Assembly (NCBI RefSeq): GCF_018917235.1
Contig: NZ_JAHLOF010000001.1
Coordinates: 124,001-188,000, forward strand
Source of the DNA: Metaclostridioides mangenotii
Lineage (GTDB): Bacteria; Bacillota; Clostridia; Peptostreptococcales; Peptostreptococcaceae
Direction of reading: 5' to 3'
Length of the DNA: 64,000 nt
In this document: positions 8,816 to 17,407 of the stretch, piece after piece
How positions within the stretch are numbered: the stretch's first letter is position 1
Layout of the letters: the number at the start of each line of letters is the position of its first letter
The notes under the pieces: model-generated
Databases searched by the model: none
What the model saw: only the letters and a program-made list of their open reading frames with translations
What the model was told of the DNA's origin: nothing
Position numbers and translations under genes: made by a program

Positions 8816-8990
8816 ATGATATTGGAAAATGAAAAATTATATTTAAGAGAAATAGAAAAATCAGATTACACATATTTTGTTATTATAAAAGATTCGGATG
8901 AGATGATAGGACAGAGTGAACTTATTGACGTAGAATTGTATTAAAAATAGTATAACTATTCCAATGCATAATGGATATGCTACAGAGACT
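8816..8990 (+). pseudogene. GNAT acetyltransferase remnant
   Basis: A frame from 8816 reads MILENEKLYLREIEKSDYT, the usual start of RimJ/RimL-type N-acetyltransferases, then jumps to a VIIKDSDEMIGQSEL strand pair and stops after 42 codons. Just downstream, at 8967-8984, NGYATE is seen, the acetyl-CoA binding motif A of the same family. The central part between the start and the first strand, and the link to motif A, are deleted or decayed. GGAGG survives at 8796-8800 but is too far from the ATG. Confidence 0.65.
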
Positions 8991-8994
8991 TCTA

Positions 8995-9408
8995 CTATAC
9001 AATATAATCTCTACAATTCATACTTCTATTCCATTCACATCTGCCACATATTTGTTCAAAAAAATCATTGTTCATATTCTTATACACAATTTTTTCTAGC
9101 TCTTTATATGAATATATTCCTTCTTCTAAATCAAATATTTCTATGACTTTTTTATCTATATTATTTATGTTTTCTTGACTATTACATACAGTTCCTAAGT
9201 TATTTGGGCAAAAATTGCAAAGTGAATCTATTCCAAATACGAGTTCTACTTTTGTGTCTTTGTCTATATCTGGATCTATATTGTAAAATTTATTATATAA
9301 GTTTATTTCGATTATAGTTTTTTTCATATTTTTATTAAATTCATCACTATATCCGTTTCCCTGATATGCCCTCATGCATAAAATATGGTGTGGTCTTATT
9401 TTTATCAT
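8995..9408 (-). CDS. DUF1284 family Cys-rich protein
   Basis: 137 residues. It opens with IRPHHILCMRAYQGNGYS, the signature of DUF1284, and has cysteines at CNFC, CNSQ and a C-terminal CGRCEWNRSMNC. The cysteine pattern suggests a metal or iron-sulfur site, but function is unknown for the family. Its 3' end abuts the GNAT remnant on the other strand. The gene is monocistronic as far as can be seen. Confidence 0.85.
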   Translation of the reverse strand: MIKIRPHHILCMRAYQGNGYSDEFNKNMKKTIIEINLYNKFYNIDPDIDKDTKVELVFGIDSLCNFCPNNLGTVCNSQENINNIDKKVIEIFDLEEGIYSYKELEKIVYKNMNNDFFEQICGRCEWNRSMNCRDYIV

Positions 9409-9512
9409 TTATAAATCCTTCCGTCATTATTTATGTAGTTAAAATTTTTAATTTACATAAAAGTAATTAAACAAATTAATCTCCCTCCTTATAATTATCA
9501 ATTAAAAATAAT

Positions 9513-9896
9513 TTACTTAAACTCCTCAGTAATGTCTTGCCAATTTATCAAATCCGGAATTACTTTATTCAAGTAGTCCTTAAATAAAGTAAATATACTA
9601 TCTAAATCAGTCTCTGAAAAACCAAAACTCTTTTTATAGTGTTTAAAATCATCTTCTGAATTTGAAAGATAAAGTCTCGTTTCAACTTCTAATAATTCGT
9701 CTTTTTTTGATGGAGCCATTTGTAAATAACGGCTTCCAGAAATTGGTTCACTAGGTGCTATTACCAGAAATTCTTCACCATATGGTCTAAATTTATAAAT
9801 ATGCTTCTTAATTGGTGCTATATCTATTTCCTCTTCACTTCCATTATATTCTTTATATAGCGTCCTTACTTTAAAATAAAACCCATCTTTATTCAT
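9513..9896 (-). CDS. Conserved hypothetical protein, 127 residues
   Basis: No family recognised. It is soluble, without signal peptide or membrane segment, and ends with an acidic helical region (DLDSIFTLFKDYLNKVIPDL). The start is placed at the ATG at 9896 because GGGGAG lies seven bases before it; a longer frame beginning with TTG at 9911 would include the ribosome binding site. Neighbours give no hint about its role. Confidence 0.65.
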   Translation of the reverse strand: MNKDGFYFKVRTLYKEYNGSEEEIDIAPIKKHIYKFRPYGEEFLVIAPSEPISGSRYLQMAPSKKDELLEVETRLYLSNSEDDFKHYKKSFGFSETDLDSIFTLFKDYLNKVIPDLINWQDITEEFK

Positions 9897-10027
9897 GATT
9901 TCTCTCCCCAACTCAATATAATTTTTAATTAATATTTTATAGTTTATAACTATAATTGTTTTCTTTTTTCATTAAATAAGCTTTGTAAGCTTAATTTTTT
10001 AATTTAAGAATATTAATTCTAAAAATA

Positions 10028-10055
10028 ATAGAGATCCTATTATAAGAATCTCTAT
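10028..10055 (-). terminator. Terminator after bioY
   Basis: ATAGAGATCCT and AGAATCTCTAT pair over 11 bases with one mismatch and a 6-base loop. On the minus strand it is followed by TATTTTTAG. It lies 28 bases after the bioY stop. Confidence 0.7.
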
Positions 10056-10082
10056 CTCTATAAGTACATCTAATATATTAAT

Positions 10083-10619
10083 TTAAACTTTATTTAAATA
10101 CAACCTTTTAGATAATGTTGTGCCTAATATAGTTACAAAAACAACCTTTACTAAGTCAAGTGGAATAAATGGTATTACGCAATATGCTAATGCTTGCATT
10201 AATGTCATCTTAGTTATAAGAATAAACATTGTAGTTCCAAGTGAATAGTCTATTAATAATCCTAAAATCATACCAAATATAATTGCAATCTGTGAGTCGA
10301 ACTTATCCTTAAAATAACCTACAACAAATGCCATAATCGGAAATCCTAGTATATATCCTCCTGTAGGCCCTAACACAATTCCCATTCCTCCAGTCATTTG
10401 GGCAAATACTGGAAGACCAACCGCTCCTACCAAAACATATATCAGTTGAGAAGTAAAACCTCTTTTTGCACCTAAAATTACACCAGTTAAGCCTACTGCG
10501 AAAGTCTGCATTGTAAGCGGAACCGTCGTAAAAGGCAGTGGAATAGATATCTGAGATAATATAGCAGTTATGCTAGCGAATATACCACATAAAATCAAAT
10601 CTCTTGTAGTTAGTTTCAT
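10083..10619 (-). CDS. bioY: Biotin transporter substrate-binding component
   Basis: 178 residues, six membrane helices. The BioY pattern is clear: PFTTVPLTMQTFAVGLTG and GPTGGYILGFP. BioY is the S-component of an ECF transporter, or works alone, to bring in biotin. No ecfA/ecfT genes are adjacent, so it would use shared ECF modules or act by itself. GGAG stands eight bases before the ATG, and a strong promoter lies upstream. Confidence 0.94.
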   Translation of the reverse strand: MKLTTRDLILCGIFASITAILSQISIPLPFTTVPLTMQTFAVGLTGVILGAKRGFTSQLIYVLVGAVGLPVFAQMTGGMGIVLGPTGGYILGFPIMAFVVGYFKDKFDSQIAIIFGMILGLLIDYSLGTTMFILITKMTLMQALAYCVIPFIPLDLVKVVFVTILGTTLSKRLYLNKV

Positions 10620-10676
10620 ATTTTAACTCCTTTTCACAAATTTATAATTAAATATTTATAATTATCTTAATTAATT

Positions 10677-10718
10677 ATTTACATTTAATATTTTAATTAT
10701 TAATTGTAAACTTGTCAA
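10677..10718 (-). promoter_or_regulatory. Promoter of bioY with overlapping inverted half-sites
   Basis: TTGACA (10718-10713) and TAAAAT (10695-10690) with 17-base spacing, on the minus strand. GTTTACAA sits inside the spacer and TGTAAAT just downstream of the -10, making an inverted repeat across the promoter. BirA operators have the related order TTGTAAAC-n-GTTTACAA, so biotin control is possible but the arm order here is reversed. Confidence 0.55.
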
Positions 10719-11002
10719 ATATCATATAAAAACTTTATTTTGTAAAGAAGCCTATATATCCATAATATATAAATAAAATAAATTAGATGTGACTTTATAC
10801 TTTCTACTTTGGTGTTAAATCTAAAATCATACCCATTTAATTATATTATTAATAATTTTATTAAATTATATCCCAATAATTAAAAACTTCTCTATAATAT
10901 AGTGAAGCCCTCTAACTCCTATAAAAATAAACATATGGAATATTAAATTAATCCTTTATATTTTATCAGTAAATTATGTATTTAAATTATCTATTAATTA
11001 TT
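10719..11002. other. Gene-free AT-rich stretch
   Basis: I see no supported gene or clear hairpin in these 280 bases between the bioY promoter and the next stop codon. Confidence 0.5.
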
Positions 11003-11440
11003 TTATATTAAATGTAAAGAAATAGCAGAAACAATAATTCCAGATATTGCATTTCCTACAAAAACTCCAAATAATACATCCCTTATCCTCATTTTAAGTA
11101 TTGAAGCTATAGCTGAAGCTGTCCAGGTACCTGTCGTTGGAAGAGGTATGCCAACAAAAATAATAATTCCGATTATAGTAGCACTCTTTAACTTCTTCAT
11201 TCTTGAGTCTATTTTTCTATCTATTTTTTCTACTATTTTAACAAAAAGTTTTTTTCTTTTTAAAAACTCCATTATCTGTCTAAAGGTCAAAACAAGCGGT
11301 ATTGAAACTAAAGTTGATCCAATTACACTTAGTATATATACTCCAAATGGATTTAGCCCCATTGCTATTCCTATAGGTATAGCACCTCTTAATTCAGTAA
11401 CAGGAACCATCGATAGAATCATAATTTGTAAGTATTTCAA
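11003..11440 (-). CDS. Small multidrug export family membrane protein (COG2426 type)
   Basis: 145 residues with four to five membrane helices. It begins with the family hallmark VPVTELRGAIPIGIA and contains VGIPLPTTGTWTASAIAS. The family is named small multidrug export, but transport has hardly been tested. The start is TTG, five bases after AGGAGG. It is divergent from the Na/phosphate symporter gene. Confidence 0.85.
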   Translation of the reverse strand: MKYLQIMILSMVPVTELRGAIPIGIAMGLNPFGVYILSVIGSTLVSIPLVLTFRQIMEFLKRKKLFVKIVEKIDRKIDSRMKKLKSATIIGIIIFVGIPLPTTGTWTASAIASILKMRIRDVLFGVFVGNAISGIIVSAISLHLI

Positions 11441-11560
11441 AATTACCTCCTAAATATTCTTATTTGAATTTCACACTTTTACAGCACTATCTCATATTAT
11501 AGTTTAATTTTAAGAGTTTGTGTTATCTTTATTCAAATTTTAATTAAATTCTAATTTCGT

Positions 11561-11598
11561 AATATTTGTTAAATAATATAACAAATTTAACAAATATT
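11561..11598. repeat. 14-bp perfect inverted repeat in a divergent intergenic region
   Basis: AATATTTGTTAAAT and ATTTAACAAATATT are separated by ten bases. It lies between the small export protein gene and the Pho box, and could be an operator for the minus-strand gene. It is all A/T except for two bases, so chance is not excluded. Confidence 0.4.
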
Positions 11599-11619
11599 AT
11601 AAATTGTCATAACCTATTT

Positions 11620-11658
11620 TTAACATTTTCTTAACTTTGAGTTAACAGTATATTAATT
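11620..11658 (+). promoter_or_regulatory. Pho box (PhoP/PhoB binding site), four direct repeats
   Basis: TTAACA, TTAACT, TTAACA and TTAATT begin at 11620, 11631, 11642 and 11653, exactly 11 bases apart. This is the known layout of PhoP sites in Bacillus and relatives (TTAACA-like repeats with 5-base spacers). It lies 93 bases before the Na/phosphate symporter start, in the right orientation. Confidence 0.8.
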
Positions 11659-11750
11659 TAAAACTTTGCCAAATTTGTTATTCTATATTTATGATATATT
11701 TTTTTTGTGTAAAATAAAAATATAAAAATAAATATTTTAGGAGGAAACAA

Positions 11751-13361
11751 GTGAATATAGCAATTAGCCTTATGGGCGGACTTGGTCTGTTTCTTTACGG
11801 AATGAACCTTATGGGTGAAGGACTACAAAAATCTGCCGGAAATAAGTTAAAGAAGATAATCGAAATGCTGACTAGCAATGTCGTTATGGGTGTACTAGTC
11901 GGTGCTGTTGTAACAGGGATTATTCAAAGTTCAAGCGCTACTACCGTTATGGTTGTAGGATTCGTAAATGCTGGCATAATGAATTTAAGTCAGGCAATAG
12001 GTATTATAATGGGAGCTAATATTGGTACTACTGTAACAGCACAACTAGTATCATTTGATCTAAATGCGCTGGCTCCAGTCACACTTGGTGTAGGTATTAT
12101 ATTTTATTTATTTGCAACTAGCGACAAGGTAAAACATGCTGCTGAAATTCTTATAGGATTCGGTATACTTTTTACTGGTATGGAGTTTATGAAAAATGCA
12201 GTTGAACCACTAGCACAGTATAAGTCATTTACTGATGCCCTTTTATATTTTGGTAAAAATCCTATTCTAGGAGTTTTAGCTGGTTTTATGATCACTGGTA
12301 TTATCCAAAGTTCAAGTGCATCAATGGGTATGCTTATAGCTTTAGCATCTCAAGGGTTACTTCCACTATCATCTGCACTACCAATACTTTATGGAGATAA
12401 TATAGGAACATGTGTTACATCTCTTATATCAAGTGTTGGTGCCAGTAGAAATGCTAGAAGAGCAGCTATTATGCATTTATCTTTTAATGTTATTGGCACA
12501 ATAATCTTTATGCTTATATTGAACAAGCCTATATCTGCAGTTGTAACTTATATGGATCCAGGAAACACTGCCAGACAACTTGCAAATGCACATACATTGT
12601 TTAATCTAACAAATGTTGTAATTCTGCTTCCTTTCTCTAAATACATAGTAAAACTATCTACTAAGATTATACCTATTAGAGAAAATGAAGATGAAATATC
12701 TAGCAATACTAAGTACCTTGACGAAAGAATGTTTGAAACTCCTTCAATAGCTCTTGCTAACTCGATACAAGAGGTTATTAGAATGGGGAATAAATCTACA
12801 AATACTTTAAAATATTCAATGAGCGCTTTAATTGATAAAGATGATACTCTTCTCAAAAAAGCATTTGAATCCGAAAAGACAGTTAACAAATTACAGAAAG
12901 ATTTATTAAATTATCTTTTAAAGCTTTCTAAAGAACCACTAAGAGATGATGAACGCTTTATGATAGATTCTCTCTACCACACAGTAAATGATATAGAGAG
13001 GGTCTCTGATCATGCTGAGAATATAGCTGAATTGGGTTCTGTAATGATAGATAATAACATTACTTTCTCAGAAACAGCTATAATTGAAATAAACGAGATC
13101 TATGGAAAAGCACTACAGAATTTAGAGCACTCTATGACTGCTTTAAATAATATGGATTTTGATTTGGCAAATGAAGTTTTAAAAATAGAAGAAGAAGTAA
13201 ATTATTTAGAAAAAACATATAGAAAAGCCCATATAGCTCGATTAAATGAGGGTGCATGTACAATTGATGCGGGTGTAATATTCTTAGATTTACTTACAAA
13301 TATTGAGAGAATCTCAGACCATTGTAAAAATATATCTAAAATGGTTTTAGATTTTCAATAG
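11751..13361 (+). CDS. Na/phosphate cotransporter family protein with PhoU-like C-terminus
   Basis: 536 residues. The N-terminal 310 residues hold the two Na/Pi cotransporter repeats, each with the QSSSA motif (GIIQSSSATTVMVVG and GIIQSSSASMGMLIA). The last 200 residues form paired PhoU-like helical bundles (DIERVSDHAENIAEL and NIERISDHCKNISKM). It should import phosphate with sodium. The start is GTG, seven bases after AGGAGG. The upstream Pho box indicates induction on phosphate limitation. Confidence 0.93.
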   Translation: MNIAISLMGGLGLFLYGMNLMGEGLQKSAGNKLKKIIEMLTSNVVMGVLVGAVVTGIIQSSSATTVMVVGFVNAGIMNLSQAIGIIMGANIGTTVTAQLVSFDLNALAPVTLGVGIIFYLFATSDKVKHAAEILIGFGILFTGMEFMKNAVEPLAQYKSFTDALLYFGKNPILGVLAGFMITGIIQSSSASMGMLIALASQGLLPLSSALPILYGDNIGTCVTSLISSVGASRNARRAAIMHLSFNVIGTIIFMLILNKPISAVVTYMDPGNTARQLANAHTLFNLTNVVILLPFSKYIVKLSTKIIPIRENEDEISSNTKYLDERMFETPSIALANSIQEVIRMGNKSTNTLKYSMSALIDKDDTLLKKAFESEKTVNKLQKDLLNYLLKLSKEPLRDDERFMIDSLYHTVNDIERVSDHAENIAELGSVMIDNNITFSETAIIEINEIYGKALQNLEHSMTALNNMDFDLANEVLKIEEEVNYLEKTYRKAHIARLNEGACTIDAGVIFLDLLTNIERISDHCKNISKMVLDFQ

Positions 13362-13403
13362 GTTATTAAACTATCTAACTTTTAGAACAAAACAATAGAT
13401 GTG

Positions 13404-13474
13404 AACTAAAAATCACTTTCAACATATTAGATTTAACATAAATTTAAATCTATAATTGGAAGTGATTTTTAGTT
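13404..13474. terminator. Bidirectional terminator between convergent genes
   Basis: AACTAAAAATCACTT (13404-13418) is perfectly repeated inverted at 13460-13474. A second inner stem, TAGATTTA/TAAATCTA, extends it. A- and T-rich outer arms serve both strands. Confidence 0.8.
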
Positions 13475-13496
13475 TAAATACTCAAATGTATTACCG

Positions 13497-13775
13497 TTAG
13501 CCTATAAACACTTTTATTATATCCTTGTTTTTTCTCTCAAAAGTCACTATTTCGCCAGTAAGATCGTAATCAAAAGCACTTATAATCATATCAGTAATTC
13601 TTTTACCATCTATAACTCCTTCATTTTCCTCAAAGAAGTCTAAAGCATTATCTTGGATCATTTGCTTAGAAAACTCTATCGGTAACTTTATATTAACTTT
13701 GTCACCAGTGTGTGATAGAACTCTAATTCGCAAAAATTTTTCATCCGAATTTCTCGGCATACCTTTAGACGCCAT
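13497..13775 (-). CDS. Small conserved protein, 92 residues
   Basis: It reads FLRIRVLSHTGDKVNIKLPI followed by two amphipathic helices and a VTFERKNKDIIKVFI end. Clostridial genomes carry many such beta-helix-beta proteins (SHOCT-like / LiaX N-terminus-like), but I cannot assign a function. The ATG at 13775 is chosen because GGTGG lies seven bases before it; an upstream in-frame start at 13790 would overlap that site. No membrane segment. Confidence 0.65.
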   Translation of the reverse strand: MASKGMPRNSDEKFLRIRVLSHTGDKVNIKLPIEFSKQMIQDNALDFFEENEGVIDGKRITDMIISAFDYDLTGEIVTFERKNKDIIKVFIG

Positions 13776-13865
13776 AAAATCACCACCCATTTACATTATC
13801 TGAATACTAAAGTGTATTCTGATAACATATACTTTATGAGCGTTTATTAAAAATAATAAAATAAA

Positions 13866-13895
13866 AAACGGTATCGTACTACTCGAATACCGTTT
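13866..13895 (-). terminator. Terminator of the molybdenum cofactor operon
   Basis: AAACGGTAT and ATACCGTTT plus an inner CG pair form the stem. On the minus strand it runs into TTTTTTATTTTATT, 47 bases after the stop of the MOSC gene. Confidence 0.85.
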
Positions 13896-13941
13896 AATCT
13901 TAATATAATAACATTGTCAATTTCTCAACGCAAAATTGAAA

Positions 13942-14370
13942 CTAAAGAACCGTAATTTCATCTCCTACTTTTAAAGTTCCTCCAACTATCACTTTAACAA
14001 AAATGCCCTCTCTAGGCATTATACAATCACCTGTAATCTGTTTTATTTCACAACCACTGTGACATTTCTTACCTATTTGGGTTACTTCAACTTCACATTC
14101 ACCCATTTTTAGTTTTGTCCCTACAGGAAGAGTAAATACCTCTATACCTGATGTAGTAATATTTTCAGCGAAATCACCAGATTTCAAATCTTCCTTCGCA
14201 TATCTCATCTTTTCAATACTTTCATCACCAAGTAAGCTTATCTGTCTGTGCCAATTTCCAGCATGGGCATCCCCTACTATACCATGATCTACTCTAAGCT
14301 CAGCACTCTTAACAGGAACTTTTATTACTCCCTTTTTATCACTTATGTTAATTGATACTACCTTAGCCAT
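13942..14370 (-). CDS. MOSC domain protein
   Basis: 142 residues covering one MOSC domain: GIVGDAHAGNWHRQISLL, then GDFAENITTSGIEV and VTQIGKKCHSGCEI with the conserved cysteine. MOSC proteins bind molybdenum cofactor and move sulfur or cofactor onto target enzymes. It is the last gene of the mogA-moaA-moaC operon, which fits a role in maturing Moco for the molybdenum hydroxylase. Confidence 0.92.
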   Translation of the reverse strand: MAKVVSINISDKKGVIKVPVKSAELRVDHGIVGDAHAGNWHRQISLLGDESIEKMRYAKEDLKSGDFAENITTSGIEVFTLPVGTKLKMGECEVEVTQIGKKCHSGCEIKQITGDCIMPREGIFVKVIVGGTLKVGDEITVL

Positions 14371-14387
14371 AATCTTCCTACCTTATC

Positions 14388-14855
14388 TTAAAATTTAAAG
14401 TCTCCTGATTTACCACCAGTCTTCTCTATTAGATGGATATCACTTATTACCATCTTTTTGTCAATCGCTTTACACATATCGTAAATAGTTAAAGCAGCAA
14501 TTGAGCATGCATTTAATGCTTCCATCTCAACTCCAGTTTTCCCCATAGACTTACATGTAGCATATATCTTTATACTAGATTTTTCTTCATCTATCTCGAA
14601 ATCCAAATCACAACCTACTAGATTTATCTGGTGGCACATTGGAATATTGTTGGAAGTATTTTTCGCTCCCATAATACCAGCCACCTGAGCTACTGATAAG
14701 ACATCCCCTTTTTTTATTTGTCCTTTTCTAACTTTTTGTAGAGCTTCTCTGCTCAAAGTTATTGTAGATGTTGCGATTGCTACTCTCTTAGTATCATCTT
14801 TGTCACTTATATCTACCATCTTCGCATAACCTTTTTCATTTATATGAGTTAACAT
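14388..14855 (-). CDS. moaC: Cyclic pyranopterin monophosphate synthase
   Basis: 155 residues, normal for MoaC. Conserved parts are [40 protein letters not shown] and [20 protein letters not shown]. It converts the MoaA product to cyclic pyranopterin monophosphate. The ATG at 14855, five bases after GGAGG and one base after the moaA stop, is the likely start; a TTG at 14867 lies in the ribosome binding site. Confidence 0.96.
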   Translation of the reverse strand: MLTHINEKGYAKMVDISDKDDTKRVAIATSTITLSREALQKVRKGQIKKGDVLSVAQVAGIMGAKNTSNNIPMCHQINLVGCDLDFEIDEEKSSIKIYATCKSMGKTGVEMEALNACSIAALTIYDMCKAIDKKMVISDIHLIEKTGGKSGDFKF

Positions 14856-14856
14856 T

Positions 14857-15813
14857 CTAACCTCCAATTTCGTACATACATCTATCAGTATCCGTAGTTT
14901 TGTTTTCTATTAAATGATGTCTTTCTGGTTTAGATTTTATAATGTCTTTCATCTCAGCTTTAAACAGCAAAGGCTTATTTATAAAAGGTTTTATATCTAT
15001 CTCTTCTTTAGAATGTAGACATGTTTTTATAAACCCACTCGAAGTAAGTCTAAGTCTACTACATGTATCACAGAAAGAACAACTTAAAGGTGTTATAATA
15101 CCGATCTTACCTTTTGAATTTTTAAATCTATAATAATCAGCTGTACTGTTTTCTGTATCTTCAACCTTCTCTAAACCTTCAACCGTATTTATCATTTCTT
15201 TAACATTTATATATCCTTTTTTGTATATTTTTCTAGCTTCTCCTAATGGCATTAATTCTATAAATCTAACATCAACTGGTTTTTTAATGGTTATTTTCAT
15301 AAGATCCAAGAGTTCATCATCATTGAACCCTTTAATTGCAACACAGTTTATCTTTACTTTTATACCAAGTTCGATGCACTTATCTATTGCTAAAATAACT
15401 TCTTTCAAATCCCCACCTTGAGTTATTGATTTATATCGATACTCCTTTAAAGAATCTAAACTGATATTTACTTTAGTTAGTCCATATTGTTTTAAAGTTC
15501 GAAGTCTTCCTGATAGACCTATAGCATTGGTAGTCATACAAACATCATCTATACCAGAATCTTTTGTATACTTAATAAGCTCTTCTAATCTTGGATACAA
15601 AAGAGGCTCTCCACCTGTGAATCTTACTTTGTTAATACCTAATTCAGACATAGAATTTATAATAAATTTAAAATCATCAAAACTCAAAAAATCATTAATA
15701 TATTCATCATTAAACTCTACTCCATTAGGCATGCAATATGCACACTTTAAATTGCACTTATCAGTAAGTGATATTCGGAGATAGTTTATCTCTCTTCCAT
15801 AATTATCTACCAT
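14857..15813 (-). CDS. moaA: GTP 3',8-cyclase
   Basis: 318 residues. The radical SAM motif CNLKCAYC is at residues 19-26, the SAM-binding GGEP follows at about 77, and the C-terminal second [4Fe-4S] site is [13 protein letters not shown] with a later Cys in KTCLH. The protein ends with the conserved Gly-Gly. It makes the first committed step in molybdopterin synthesis. GAGGTAG precedes the ATG. Confidence 0.97.
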   Translation of the reverse strand: MVDNYGREINYLRISLTDKCNLKCAYCMPNGVEFNDEYINDFLSFDDFKFIINSMSELGINKVRFTGGEPLLYPRLEELIKYTKDSGIDDVCMTTNAIGLSGRLRTLKQYGLTKVNISLDSLKEYRYKSITQGGDLKEVILAIDKCIELGIKVKINCVAIKGFNDDELLDLMKITIKKPVDVRFIELMPLGEARKIYKKGYINVKEMINTVEGLEKVEDTENSTADYYRFKNSKGKIGIITPLSCSFCDTCSRLRLTSSGFIKTCLHSKEEIDIKPFINKPLLFKAEMKDIIKSKPERHHLIENKTTDTDRCMYEIGG

Positions 15814-15835
15814 ATTGAATCTACCTCTTTGCTAA

Positions 15836-16339
15836 TTATTTTTTGTCATTAGTGGCACATTCTATAGCTTCTCCCTTTAATATCTCAATACCGTGAGGCA
15901 ACACATCTATAATAAACTCCAAGTTTTCTACAGCACCTTTAGGGCTTCCTGGCAAGTTTACTATTATTGTGTTTTTTCTTATACCACTAACTCCTCTGCT
16001 TAAAATAGCTCGTTTTGTTATTTCTATTGATTTCATCCTCATGTACTCACTAAGCCCAGGTATCTCTTTTTCAATCACTGCCTTAGTCGCCTCTGGGGTA
16101 TTATCCCTTTTTGAAAACCCTGTACCTCCATTGGTTAGAATTAAATCAACCTCATTACTATCACATAAATTGATCAAAGTCTTTTTTAATTCATCACAAT
16201 CATCACTTTGCAACGAATATTTAACAACTCTATATAAATTCTTACCCTCAACAAACTCCGTTAATCTCTTAGCAGTAATGTCTTCTCTTTCACCACGAGA
16301 TCCCTTATCACTAAGAGTAATAATTGCTACTTTAAACAT
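15836..16339 (-). CDS. Molybdenum cofactor biosynthesis protein, MogA/MoaB family
   Basis: 167 residues, one MoCF-binding domain: ITLSDKGSRGEREDITAK, then LTNGGTGFSKRDNTPEAT and a C-terminal LPGSPKGAVENLEFI. It adenylates molybdopterin before molybdate insertion. The start is the ATG at 16339, four bases after a perfect AGGAGG, rather than the TTG upstream. It is the first gene of the operon with moaA, moaC and MOSC. No moeA or moaE/moaD is seen here. Confidence 0.92.
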   Translation of the reverse strand: MFKVAIITLSDKGSRGEREDITAKRLTEFVEGKNLYRVVKYSLQSDDCDELKKTLINLCDSNEVDLILTNGGTGFSKRDNTPEATKAVIEKEIPGLSEYMRMKSIEITKRAILSRGVSGIRKNTIIVNLPGSPKGAVENLEFIIDVLPHGIEILKGEAIECATNDKK

Positions 16340-16424
16340 ATTTCCTCCTAAAAACAAACTAAATCTTCGTTTTAATTAATACATTCACTTTTATTCTAAT
16401 AATTACTAAAAAAAAAAATTAAAG

Positions 16425-16477
16425 TCTACATATTCATTATATAATATAAATCTACATATTCATACTTAATCTACATA
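16425..16477 (-). repeat. Direct repeats upstream of the Moco operon
   Basis: TCTACATATTCAT occurs at 16425-16437 and 16451-16463, 26 bases apart, with a partial third copy TCTACATA at 16470-16477. They lie 85 to 140 bases upstream of mogA. Regularly spaced direct repeats like this often bind a regulator; no candidate regulator is adjacent. Confidence 0.45.
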
Positions 16478-16480
16478 AAA

Positions 16481-16514
16481 AAAGAAATCATCTAAAAAAT
16501 TTAATGATTTCTTT
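16481..16514 (-). terminator. Terminator after the CoA-binding protein gene
   Basis: AAAGAAATCAT and ATGATTTCTTT form an 11-bp stem; on the minus strand the hairpin runs into TTTTTTT. Confidence 0.8.
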
Positions 16515-16611
16515 CAGTTTAATTTAAATTATAATATACTTTTCCAAAACGAACTCTTAATTTAGTGTAAAATCATAGTTAACCTATTTTAAAACTTACG
16601 CTACTCCGTCT

Positions 16612-16986
16612 TTATATCTCTTTAAGACCTTTATAAAGATCTGACTCATATTCTATATTCAATTTAAGCTCTTTTGCTTTTTTTATTATTGATACATTAA
16701 AGCTTCCATCTTCAAACCACATATTTTTTATATCTAACAATTCCATCTCATCAAAAATAGATTCTATCATAGTGTATTTTTCAATGATTGCAACAATATC
16801 AACATTATATGGTACATCTTTAAGGCTTTCATACACCTCTACTCCATCTATAGGTTTTAAATTTTCGTCTATAGCTACTACCTTAAATTCTTTATCCTGT
16901 AATTCTTTAATTATTGAAAAAGCTTTGCTGTCTATACTACACTCAGCAGTTACAACAGCCCATGAATTGTATCTATTAAGATTCAT
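16612..16986 (-). CDS. CoA-binding domain protein
   Basis: 124 residues with a Rossmann-like CoA_binding_2 fold: WAVVTAECSIDSKAFSIIKE, FKVVAIDENLKPIDGVEVYE and VDIVAIIEKYTMIESIFDEM. The family binds CoA but its cellular role is unclear. A divergent glycine-rich loop (VTAECSID where many members have GAS) weakens the call slightly. Confidence 0.75.
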   Translation of the reverse strand: MNLNRYNSWAVVTAECSIDSKAFSIIKELQDKEFKVVAIDENLKPIDGVEVYESLKDVPYNVDIVAIIEKYTMIESIFDEMELLDIKNMWFEDGSFNVSIIKKAKELKLNIEYESDLYKGLKEI

Positions 16987-17034
16987 CTATATCTCCTTCC
17001 ATACTTAAGCGTATCCGATAAATTTATCATACTA

Positions 17035-17235
17035 CTATATTCTATCTATGTTTTCTAACTCTTCTATAGTATAGATGTTTTCAAAATATTTCTCGCTTAG
17101 GTTAAAGTATACTTGTTTTTTATATATTCTGTCCACTAGATTTCTAAGCTTCAAACTACTCTTGCTTATGCATAATTTCACTTCATTTAGTATCTCTTTT
17201 TTTATAACCGGAGTATAATGGCTGTATTTTTCCAT
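17035..17235 (-). CDS. Short open frame, doubtful, possibly end of a decayed gene
   Basis: 66 codons with no clear ribosome binding site. Upstream on the same strand, in another frame, 17386-17219 reads GMIMYCPYGFKT, two stops, then VVEKIANEMYDRSVVSIYYG. This looks like a broken gene with stops and a frameshift, whose 3' end is this frame. I recognise no family. It may also be chance coding. Confidence 0.3.
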   Translation of the reverse strand: MEKYSHYTPVIKKEILNEVKLCISKSSLKLRNLVDRIYKKQVYFNLSEKYFENIYTIEELENIDRI

Positions 17236-17407
17236 AGTATATTGAGACTACACTTCTATCATACATCTCATTTGCAATCTTTTCAACCACTTTGCTATTT
17301 ACAAAAGTTATGTCAGATGTTTAAGATACATATCACGTTTTGAAACCATAAGGACAGTACATAATCATACCATCTTTTGCAAATTTATTTATGCACTAAC
17401 TATAAAT

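Noticed and set aside
10719..11002. Minus-strand 22-codon frame starting MFIFIGVRGL
   Set aside because: No ribosome binding site before the ATG and no other support.
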